Shown here piece by piece: positions 57,397-64,000 of a stretch of DNA of 64,000 nucleotides. Made by a program: the position numbers and the translations under genes. Each line of letters opens with the position of its first letter. Positions within the stretch are counted from its first letter, which is position 1. The notes below the pieces were generated by a model. It was not told the DNA's origin, did no database searches, and worked only from the letters and a program-made list of their open reading frames with translations. Source of the DNA: Thiohalobacter sp. IOR34 (GTDB lineage: Bacteria > Pseudomonadota > Gammaproteobacteria > Thiohalobacterales > Thiohalobacteraceae). The DNA is taken from assembly GCF_030406045.1 (NCBI RefSeq), contig NZ_CP128988.1, positions 1,833,438 through 1,897,437 of the forward strand. The letters are read 5' to 3'.

Positions 57397-57645
57397 GCCC
57401 GGATATTGCACCAAGGATTCGATTCCCAGGGCGAAGCTGGCAAAGCAGGTTGGTCGATCGCCCGCGGAAGCATAGCCGTAGCCATGGTTCAAGGGCGATC
57501 GGCCAGGATGCGCAGCCAGATGCGTCCTGAGATCGAATAGGCGCAAAGTGTATCCCGCCGTGAGGAGCCATTTGCGGGCCTCCCGGCCTTGTATGTCAGT
57601 CTGCACGCCGATCATACGGGCCGCCTTGGTGCAATATCCGGGTTA
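57395..57645. repeat. Dispersed palindromic element, copy 6
   Basis: It runs from TAGCCCGGATATTGCACCAA to GGTGCAATATCCGGGTTA, between the two flagellin genes. The left arm stem reads TTGGTCGATCGCCCG with CGGGCGATCGGCCA-like AAGGGCGATCGGCCAG. The right arm (GAGGAGCCATTTGCGGGCCT, TTGTATGTCAGTCTGCACGC) matches copy 4. Confidence 0.85.
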
Positions 57646-57668
57646 GACTGGCCTCATCCTTGAGAAGG

Positions 57669-57694
57669 ACGGGATCCGCTCAGGCGGACCCCGT
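57669..57694 (-). terminator. Probable terminator hairpin after flagellin copy 2
   Basis: Minus strand ACGGGGTCCGCCTGAGCGGA followed by TCCCGT forms a stem with a CTGA loop, 12 bp after the stop. It is followed by CCTTCTC, only a weak pyrimidine run. Confidence 0.55.
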
Positions 57695-57705
57695 GTTTCT
57701 CCGCT

Positions 57706-58539
57706 CTACCGCAGCAGCGAGAGGACGTTCTGCGGCACGGCGTTGGCCTGGGCCAGCATTGCTGTACCGGCCTGCTGCAGGATCTGGGCGCGGGTCAGGT
57801 TGGCCGTCTCCATCGCGAAATCGGCATCCTGCACGCGGCTGCGCGAGGCACTCAGATTCTCCACCGCGTTCTGCAGGCTGCGCACCGTCGACTCGAAGCG
57901 GTTCTGCTTGGCGCCCAGATCGGCGCGGATGGCGTTGATCCGGGTCAGCGCCGTATCCGCAACCGTGATGGTCGAGAGCGCATCACTCACGGTGGTGACA
58001 TTGGCATTGGTGATGAAGGAGGTGATGCCGCTGGTCCCCGTGATGTCCTTGAAGGAAATGGCGATGGCATTGGCTGCGGAACCCGTGCCGTTGCCGACCC
58101 AGAACTTGGCCACGGCGGTGGAACCGATCACCTTGACGCCGTTGAAGGTCACGGCATCGGCGATGCGCGAGATCTCCTGCCGCAGCTGGTTGACCTCCTT
58201 GTTCAGGGCACTGCGTTCGGTGGAGGTGTAGTTGCCGTTGGCCGCCTGCACCGCCAGCTCGCGCACGCGCTGCACCATGTTGGTGATCTCGTCCAGCGCG
58301 CCCTCGGCGGTCTGCGCCAGTGACACGCCATCGTTGGCGTTGCGGATCGCCTGGTTGAAACCCCGGATCTGCTTGGTCAGGCCGGTGGCGATCGCCAGGC
58401 CGGCCGCGTCGTCCTTGGCGCTGTTGATGCGCAGGCCCGAGGAGAGCCGCTGCAGCGAGGTCTGCAGGTTGCTCTGCGAACGGTTCAGGGCCCGCTGCGA
58501 GTTGAGTGACATGATATTGGTGTTGATGACTTGCGCCAT
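57706..58539 (-). CDS. fliC: Flagellin, copy 2
   Basis: A 277-residue flagellin, tandem paralogue of copy 1. The start at 58539 (MAQVINTNIMSLNSQ) has an AGGAG site; an upstream in-frame start is spurious. The N- and C-terminal D0/D1 regions match copy 1 almost base for base, and only about 60 residues in the middle (IAISFKDITGTSGITSFITN) diverge. It has a separate sigma-28-like promoter. Confidence 0.97.
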   Translation of the reverse strand: MAQVINTNIMSLNSQRALNRSQSNLQTSLQRLSSGLRINSAKDDAAGLAIATGLTKQIRGFNQAIRNANDGVSLAQTAEGALDEITNMVQRVRELAVQAANGNYTSTERSALNKEVNQLRQEISRIADAVTFNGVKVIGSTAVAKFWVGNGTGSAANAIAISFKDITGTSGITSFITNANVTTVSDALSTITVADTALTRINAIRADLGAKQNRFESTVRSLQNAVENLSASRSRVQDADFAMETANLTRAQILQQAGTAMLAQANAVPQNVLSLLR

Positions 58540-58662
58540 AATGGATGCTCCTGATCTCGTGCCCGGCAGCGGCCCATGGACCACCAGCGGGAACTTTCGT
58601 ATCTAGCGGATATATCGATCACTTAGCAGATAAATGACGGATATTCACCGCTCCCGTTCCTG

Positions 58663-58690
58663 CTAACGGCCAACCCCGCAGTGAACTTGA
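58663..58690 (-). promoter_or_regulatory. Sigma-28-like promoter of flagellin copy 2
   Basis: Minus strand TCAA, 16 bp, GCCGTTAG. Spacing is one longer than the FliA consensus. The transcribed leader has GGGAGCGGTGAATAT in common with copy 1. Confidence 0.6.
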
Positions 58691-58732
58691 GTGGCTGGCA
58701 CACAGAGCTGGGGAGATCGGGCACCAAACCGA

Positions 58733-58748
58733 TGGCATATTCCTTGCT
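58733..58748 (+). promoter_or_regulatory. Sigma-54 promoter before the maf-leg genes
   Basis: TGGCATATTCCTTGCT on the plus strand keeps GG-N10-GC spacing and 14 of 16 consensus positions. It is 41 bp before the TTG start of the maf gene, placing flagellin glycosylation under flagellar control. Confidence 0.72.
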
Positions 58749-58789
58749 TTGGTTCTGAGGCGTCGAGAAACTGACTGCCGGAGAACGCC

Positions 58790-61309
58790 TTGAGCCGCGC
58801 CCACACGGAGACCGGGATCCTTGCCGACCCCTTTGCCCGCAACCCCTTCGGGGAATGCTACCTGCACGCCGTAAACCGCTCGACCTTTGCCAGCGTCGGG
58901 GCCCAGGCGGTGTTCCAGCGCCACTTCGGCGACAGCCTGCGTTCACCGGATACCCTGTATATCATCGTCGGCACCGATTCCGGGCTGCTGATCGACCACC
59001 TCCAGCGCGAGGGCTTGCCCGAGGGCAGTCGCTACCTGTTCGTCGAGCTGCCCGAGGTTCTGCCCCGCATCCAGGACCGGCTGCCCGACGACGAAGATCT
59101 GGATCCGCGCATCACGCTGGTGATGCCCGGCGACTGGCAGACGGCGGCGAAGCGGTTCTCCATCGACAGCTACGTCTACCTCGACCGGGTCCGGCTGTGC
59201 AAATCGGTGGGGGCCGCCGACGCCTTCCTGCCCGCCTACCGGCTGGTGCACCGGGCCCTGGAGGCTGACCTCAACACCTGGATCTGGAGTCTGCGCAGCG
59301 AGCTCGAGACCAGCACCTTCAGCGACTGCCAGCTCGCCAACCTCAGCGAGGCACTGACCCCGGCGATCGTGCTCAAGGACAGCCTGCCCGGCCGCACTGC
59401 CGTGCTCCTCGGCGGTGGCCCCTCGCTGGACGAACTGCTGCCCTGGATCCGCGAACGGCGGGATCATCTGGTTTTGATCGCGGTCTCGCGCATCGCCCGC
59501 CGCCTGCTCCAGGAAGGTATCGAGCCGGACATCGTCTGCACCATCGATCCCACGACCCTCAGCTTCGACGTCAGCCGGGAGATGCTGAAATTCGGCCCCG
59601 AAGTGCTGCTGGTCAGCGCCTACCACGCTCACCCGCCATTGGTCGGGCAATGGCGGGGACGACATGTCTACCTCGGCCCGCGCCTCCCCTGGCAGAGCGA
59701 CCTGAACGAGACCAATATCGTCGTTGCAGGTCCGACGGTCACCAACACGGCCCTGGGTCTGGCCGTCGAGATGGGGGTCAGTCAGGTGATCCTGGCCGGC
59801 GTCGACCTCTGTTTCAGCCGCACGGGCGACAGCCATGCGGGCGGCAGCAACGAACGCAGCGCCGGTCCGCTGCTGGGTCACATGGGTCCCCGCGTGGAAA
59901 CCAATGCCGGCGAACTGGCCGAAACCACCGAGGCCTTCCAGCAGGGCGTGGACAGCATCGGCCGCCAGGCCGCGCTGGCCGCAAAGCGCGGCTGCCGCTT
60001 CATCAATCCAGCAGCGAATGCCGCTCGCGTACCTCATGTCGAGTATCTCCCCCTGGAGCAGATCGAAATCGCCCCCGTGGAGGCACCGGCAAGCCGGCTG
60101 CTGCAGCAACGGGTTCCTGCCTTCGACAGAGCCAGCTACCGCACCTACTGGCGGCGCATCGATGCCGAGCTGGCAGCAACCGAGGACAACCTGCGAGCCA
60201 TCGGCACGCTGGCCAGAGAGGCCCTGCGCTGTAATGAAAGACTGTTCGGCCCCGGTGGCCCGGCTCGCAACTACCGCCACAAGCTGCGCATGGACAAGAT
60301 CGAGAAACGCCTCGATGCCGAATACAGCGACCTGGCACGGCTGGTAAAACAATACGGCATCCGCCAGTTTCTGCGCACGGTGCGCACCGATGATGGCCGG
60401 GAGTGGACGGACACCGAGATCGAGGAAACCGGCCGTATCTATTACGAGGCCTACATCGAGGGTGCCGACCGCCTGCTCGCCAGCCTGGGGCGCACCCGGT
60501 GCAAGATCGACAGCCGGCGGCTGGAAGAGGCGGAACCGGAACCAACCGCGCTCGAGCGCCTGGCCGATATCTGGCTGGAAAACGACGAACCTGGCCGAGC
60601 CGTGATCTGGAAGCACCGACATCCGGAGGCCGTCTCGGCCCTGTCTGCACAGGCCGCGCGGCGGCTGGCCGAGCTGGAGAGCTGCTTCGAGGAACGGCTG
60701 CACAGCAGCGACACCCGGCACATGGCCCGCTGCAAGGCGGAAGCCGACCTGGCAGGCGTCCCCAGCAAGGCCATCTGGCTGTTCCAGCACCGCGACGCCG
60801 ATGCCCTGCAGCGGCTGGTGGCCGGCCTCGAGAGGCATCCGGCCGACGAGGCCCGGCCGATGTACTGGCTGGCCAGCGGCTATCTCGCCGAACTGGAGGC
60901 GCGCACCGACGAGGCGCTGGCCGCCTACCAGCAGATCCAGGAGGGTCCGCTGCTGGAGGAGGCGCTGCGCCGCATCACTGCCCTCAGCCTGGAACAGGGC
61001 GACTATGCCAGCGCCCTGCTGGCCCTGGACTGCCTGGGCCAGATCGCCGCGGCCTACCTTCCCCAACAGGCCGAACTGCTGAAGATCAGCGGTGACGCCT
61101 GCCAGGCCGCCGAGGTCTATGCCCGCTACCTGGAACAGGTGCCGGAAGATCATTCCGCCATGCTCAAACTGGGACAGCTCTATCAGGAGCAGGGCATTCT
61201 CGAGGGGGCGCGCTGGGCCTTTGAACAAGTCCTTGCCCAGGATGCCGGCAACCGTGCGGCCCGCGGCCTGCTGGATGCCCTGACGGGCACCACGGGGGCG
61301 CAGGCATGA
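58790..61309 (+). CDS. maf: Maf-type flagellin glycosyltransferase (DUF115/MptE-like)
   Basis: An 839-residue motility accessory factor. Central DUF115 segments are GRTAVLLGGGPSLDELLPWI, GIEPDIVCTIDPTTLSFDVS and SQVILAGVDLCFSRTGDSHA. The C-terminal 200 residues look like TPR helices (GSNERS region aside: ARTDEALAAYQQIQEGPLLE, QLYQEQGILEGARWAFEQVL). Maf proteins move nonulosonic acids onto flagellin. The start is a TTG with GGAG six bases upstream; no ATG fits. Its stop overlaps the legB start by 4 nt. Confidence 0.9.
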   Translation: MSRAHTETGILADPFARNPFGECYLHAVNRSTFASVGAQAVFQRHFGDSLRSPDTLYIIVGTDSGLLIDHLQREGLPEGSRYLFVELPEVLPRIQDRLPDDEDLDPRITLVMPGDWQTAAKRFSIDSYVYLDRVRLCKSVGAADAFLPAYRLVHRALEADLNTWIWSLRSELETSTFSDCQLANLSEALTPAIVLKDSLPGRTAVLLGGGPSLDELLPWIRERRDHLVLIAVSRIARRLLQEGIEPDIVCTIDPTTLSFDVSREMLKFGPEVLLVSAYHAHPPLVGQWRGRHVYLGPRLPWQSDLNETNIVVAGPTVTNTALGLAVEMGVSQVILAGVDLCFSRTGDSHAGGSNERSAGPLLGHMGPRVETNAGELAETTEAFQQGVDSIGRQAALAAKRGCRFINPAANAARVPHVEYLPLEQIEIAPVEAPASRLLQQRVPAFDRASYRTYWRRIDAELAATEDNLRAIGTLAREALRCNERLFGPGGPARNYRHKLRMDKIEKRLDAEYSDLARLVKQYGIRQFLRTVRTDDGREWTDTEIEETGRIYYEAYIEGADRLLASLGRTRCKIDSRRLEEAEPEPTALERLADIWLENDEPGRAVIWKHRHPEAVSALSAQAARRLAELESCFEERLHSSDTRHMARCKAEADLAGVPSKAIWLFQHRDADALQRLVAGLERHPADEARPMYWLASGYLAELEARTDEALAAYQQIQEGPLLEEALRRITALSLEQGDYASALLALDCLGQIAAAYLPQQAELLKISGDACQAAEVYARYLEQVPEDHSAMLKLGQLYQEQGILEGARWAFEQVLAQDAGNRAARGLLDALTGTTGAQA

Positions 61310-62316
61310 CCTTGGCCGGCAAAAAGATCCTGGTCACCGGCGCCGACGGCTTCATCGGTTCCCATCTGGTCGAGGCCCTGGTCCGGGCCGGTCACCAGGT
61401 GCGGGCCTTCGTGCTCTACAATTCCTTCGGCTCGCACGGCTGGCTGGACCAGTCGCCGGCCGGGATCCGCGACCAGTTCGAGGTCTTCGCCGGCGACATC
61501 CGCGACCCTCACGGAGTGAAGACGGCCATGCAGGGCTGCGACCTGGTCTTCCATCTCGCCGCCCTGATCGGCATTCCCTACTCCTACCATTCGCCCGACA
61601 CCTACGTCGACACCAATATCAAGGGCACCCTGAACGTCTGCCAGGCCGCGCGGGAGCTGGGCACCGAACGAATCGTCCATACCTCGACCAGCGAGGTCTA
61701 CGGCACCGCGCGCTTCGTGCCGATCACCGAGGAGCACCCGCTGCAGGGGCAGTCGCCCTACTCCGCGACCAAGATCGGCGCCGACCAGATCGCGCTGTCG
61801 TTCCAGCGCTCCTTCGGCACGCCGGTGACGGTGGCTCGCCCCTTCAACACCTACGGCCCCCGCCAGTCGGCGCGGGCCGTGATCCCGACCGTGATCACCC
61901 AGATCGCCGCCGGCCAGCAGCGGATCCGCCTCGGCAGCCTGCACCCGACCCGGGACTTCAACCATGTCGCGGACACGGTCGCGGGCTTCATGGCCCTGGC
62001 AGCGACGGAGCGCACCATCGGCGAAGTGGTCAACATCGGCAGCGGTTTCGAGATCAGCATCGGCGACACCGCCCGGCTGATCGCCGAGATCATGGGGGCC
62101 GAGATCGAGATCGAGACCGACCCGCAACGCCTGCGCCCGGCCGACAGCGAGGTGGAACGCCTGTTCGCCTGCAACGAAAAGGCACGCGAACTGGCCGGCT
62201 GGCAGCCGGCCTATGGCGGCCTGGACGGCTTCCGCCGTGGCCTGGCGGAGACGGTGGACTGGTTCACGCAGGGAGACAACCTCCGGTGGTACAGGGCGGA
62301 GCGCTACAGCATCTGA
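61306..62316 (+). CDS. legB: NAD-dependent 4,6-dehydratase, legionaminic acid pathway
   Basis: A 336-residue short-chain dehydrogenase. It has the nucleotide motif GADGFIGSH (GxxGxxG), HLAALIGIPYSYHSPDTYVD, the catalytic TSEVYGTA and PYSATKIGAD (YxxxK), and RPFNTYGPRQSARAVIPTVI. This pattern fits the LegB group, which makes the 4-keto-6-deoxy sugar from GDP-GlcNAc. The legC and legG genes behind it support this. It overlaps both neighbours by a few bases. Confidence 0.88.
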   Translation: MTLAGKKILVTGADGFIGSHLVEALVRAGHQVRAFVLYNSFGSHGWLDQSPAGIRDQFEVFAGDIRDPHGVKTAMQGCDLVFHLAALIGIPYSYHSPDTYVDTNIKGTLNVCQAARELGTERIVHTSTSEVYGTARFVPITEEHPLQGQSPYSATKIGADQIALSFQRSFGTPVTVARPFNTYGPRQSARAVIPTVITQIAAGQQRIRLGSLHPTRDFNHVADTVAGFMALAATERTIGEVVNIGSGFEISIGDTARLIAEIMGAEIEIETDPQRLRPADSEVERLFACNEKARELAGWQPAYGGLDGFRRGLAETVDWFTQGDNLRWYRAERYSI

Positions 62317-63488
62317 TGGCAGACGCCGCTCTCGCGCCCATTCTCGACGCCCTGCAGACGGTGCTCGGCGGCGAGCGGCCGGTGGCCCTGCATGCGCCTC
62401 AATTCGAAGGCCACGAGTGGGACTACCTCAAGGACTGCCTGGACACTGGCTGGGTATCGACTGCCGGCGGCTACGTGGAGCGCTTCGAGCAGGCCTTGTG
62501 CGAGGCCACCGGCATCGGGCAGGCGATCGCCGTGGTCAACGGCACGGCTGCCCTGCACCTGGCCTGCCGGCTGGCCGGCGTGGCGCCGGGGGACGAGGTG
62601 CTGCTGCCCTCGCTGACCTTCGTCGCCACCGCCAATGCCGTCAGCTACTGCGGCGCGATGCCGCACCTGGTCGAGGTCTCGCCAGACACCCTGGGGGTCG
62701 ATCCCGCCGCCCTCGCCGCCCATCTGGAAGACATCGCCGAGATGCGTGATGGCGTCTGTCACAACCGGCGTAGCGGCCGCCCGCTACGCGCCCTGATCGT
62801 GATGCACACCTTCGGCCATCCCGTCGAGCTGGACGCCGTGGCTGCGGTCTGCGAACGCTACCGGATCACCCTGATCGAGGACGCCGCGGAGGCGCTCGGC
62901 TCACGCTACCAGGAGCGGCATGTCGGCCACTGGGGACGCCTCGGCATCCTCAGTTTCAACGGCAACAAGATCCTCACCACCGGCGGTGGCGGCGCCATCC
63001 TCACCAATGACGCGCAGCTCGCCGACCGCGCCCGGCATTTGAGCACCACGGCGCGCCAGCCGCAGGGCTGGAACTTCTTTCACGACGAGCTGGGTTACAA
63101 CTACCGGCTGCCGAACATCAACGCCGCGCTCGGTTGCGCCCAGCTGGAGCAGCTGCCGGAACGGCTCGCTGCCAAGCGGGCACTGGCCGGGCGCTACCAG
63201 GCCGCCTTCCGCGACTGTCCCGGCGCGCGCATGATCGAGGAACCGGCGGACAGCCGCAGCAACTACTGGCTCAATGCCCTGTGCCTGGATAGCGCGGACG
63301 AGGCGCTGCGCGATGCCCTGCTGGCCGCCTGCGAGGCGCGCGGCATCCAGGCACGGCCGCTGTGGACGCCCATGCACCGGCTGCCCATGTACCGCGACTG
63401 CCCGCGCATGGCGCTCGGCGTGACCGAGGATCTGGCGCGGCGCATCGTCTGCCTGCCGAGCAGCGCCCATCTGGGGGTGACCGCATGA
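62316..63488 (+). CDS. legC: LegC-type PLP aminotransferase
   Basis: A 390-residue DegT/DnrJ/EryC1 family aminotransferase. GGYVERFEQALCEATGIGQA, NGTAALHLACRLAGVAPGDE, LIEDAAEALGSRY and the PLP-lysine segment LSFNGNKILTTGGGGAIL are clear. It would add the C4 amino group to the LegB product. The ATG at 62316 overlaps the legB stop (TGATG); an in-frame start at 62286 lies within legB. Confidence 0.9.
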   Translation: MADAALAPILDALQTVLGGERPVALHAPQFEGHEWDYLKDCLDTGWVSTAGGYVERFEQALCEATGIGQAIAVVNGTAALHLACRLAGVAPGDEVLLPSLTFVATANAVSYCGAMPHLVEVSPDTLGVDPAALAAHLEDIAEMRDGVCHNRRSGRPLRALIVMHTFGHPVELDAVAAVCERYRITLIEDAAEALGSRYQERHVGHWGRLGILSFNGNKILTTGGGGAILTNDAQLADRARHLSTTARQPQGWNFFHDELGYNYRLPNINAALGCAQLEQLPERLAAKRALAGRYQAAFRDCPGARMIEEPADSRSNYWLNALCLDSADEALRDALLAACEARGIQARPLWTPMHRLPMYRDCPRMALGVTEDLARRIVCLPSSAHLGVTA

Positions 63489-64000
63489 ACGATGTCCGGC
63501 GCATCTGTGTCGTCACCGGCTCACGGGCGGACTACGGCCTGCTCCGGCCGCTGCTGGCCGCCATTCGCGACGCACCGGACATGCAGCTCCAGGTGGTCGC
63601 CACCGGCATGCACCTGGCGGCGGAATTCGGCTGCACGGTACAGGCAATCGAGGCGGACGGCTTCCCCATCGACGCCCGCGTCGACAGCCTGCTGGCGGGC
63701 GACGGCCCGGCCGCCGTCGCCAAGTCGGTCGGCCTGGGAATCATCGGCTTCGCGGACGCCCTGCAACGGCTGGCGCCCGGCCTGCTGCTGGTGCTCGGCG
63801 ACCGCTTCGAGATCCTGGCCGCGGTGCAGGCCGCCCTCTTCGCCCGCATCCCCGTCGCCCACATCGCCGGTGGCGACCTCACCGAGGGTGCGGTGGACGA
63901 CGCCATCCGTCACAGCATCACCAAGATGTCGCACCTGCACCTGGTCACCCATGCCGAGGCGCGGGCGCGGGTGATCCAGCTCGGCGAAGCTCCACAGCGG
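63485..64000 (+). CDS. legG: NeuC/LegG-type hydrolysing UDP-sugar 2-epimerase, 3' end outside window
   Basis: The ATG overlaps the legC stop (ATGA) and the frame is open to the window edge (172 residues). Motifs are VVTGSRADYGLLRPLLAAI, LLLVLGDRFEILAAVQAALF, HIAGGDLTEGAVDDAIRHSI and TKMSHLHLVTHAEARARVIQ. It would release the 2,4-diacetamido-6-deoxy-mannose precursor for legionaminic acid. The downstream synthase and CMP-transferase genes are expected beyond the window. Confidence 0.92.
   Translation, partial: MNDVRRICVVTGSRADYGLLRPLLAAIRDAPDMQLQVVATGMHLAAEFGCTVQAIEADGFPIDARVDSLLAGDGPAAVAKSVGLGIIGFADALQRLAPGLLLVLGDRFEILAAVQAALFARIPVAHIAGGDLTEGAVDDAIRHSITKMSHLHLVTHAEARARVIQLGEAPQR

Overview
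This is a GC-rich gammaproteobacterial chromosome segment. The evidence for that group is a polar-flagellum regulatory set (FleQ, FleS/FleR, FlhF, FlhG/FleN, FliA) joined to a ParC/ParP-type polar chemotaxis operon, together with short flagellins, a legionaminic-acid pathway and dispersed REP-like repeats. The exact genus cannot be read from the sequence; a Chromatiales-like or other free-living sulfur-cycle gammaproteobacterium would fit. No rRNA, CRISPR array, prophage or complete insertion sequence is present.

Layout. (a) 1-2206: tgt (cut by the window edge) and queA for queuosine tRNA modification, then tRNA-Leu(CAA). (b) 2348-11715: a glycogen/alpha-glucan block, with glgP and glgB on the plus strand and a glgC-GH57-malQ operon on the minus strand. 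(c) 11787-13744: mog, a MoaD-like protein that lacks the Gly-Gly tail, a DUF3108 protein and a 59-residue membrane protein. (d) 13834-17263: a 90-bp REP tandem array followed by the three AmmeMemoRadiSam genes. (e) 17623-19841: a GYF-like membrane protein divergent from a second FliK-like protein and a soluble FlhB-tail protein (FlhX). (f) 20129-58539: one very long, almost wholly minus-strand flagellar and chemotaxis region. In transcription order it runs fliC2, fliC1, flaG, fliD, fliS, fliT, fleQ, fleS, fleR, fliE-F-G-H-I-J, fliK, a globin-coupled GGDEF/EAL gene, fliL-M-N-O-P-Q-R, flhB, flhA, flhF, flhG, fliA, cheY-Z-A-B, parC, parP, cheW, a 56-residue protein and a DUF2802 protein. (g) 58790-64000: on the plus strand, divergent from the flagellins, a Maf-type flagellin glycosyltransferase and legB, legC and legG (cut by the edge).

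Regulation visible in the sequence. Good -24/-12 (sigma-54) elements lie before fleS, fliE, fliL, fliK and the maf gene. Sigma-28-like elements lie before cheY and both flagellin genes. fleQ has a TTGACA -35 box and is followed by a clear intrinsic terminator. This matches the known FleQ -> RpoN/FleSR -> FliA hierarchy of polar flagella.

The most unusual component is the non-coding DNA. Six full copies of a 160-260 bp palindromic element, bounded by TAGCCCGGATATTGCACCAA-like inverted ends, sit at gene ends. They have a shared core and exchangeable arms. Their terminal TAG is the actual stop codon of two genes, another copy encodes the tail of a third gene, and one copy abuts the -35 box of a flagellin promoter. 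REP-like pairs and two tandem arrays (90-bp and 112-bp units) fill the other gaps.
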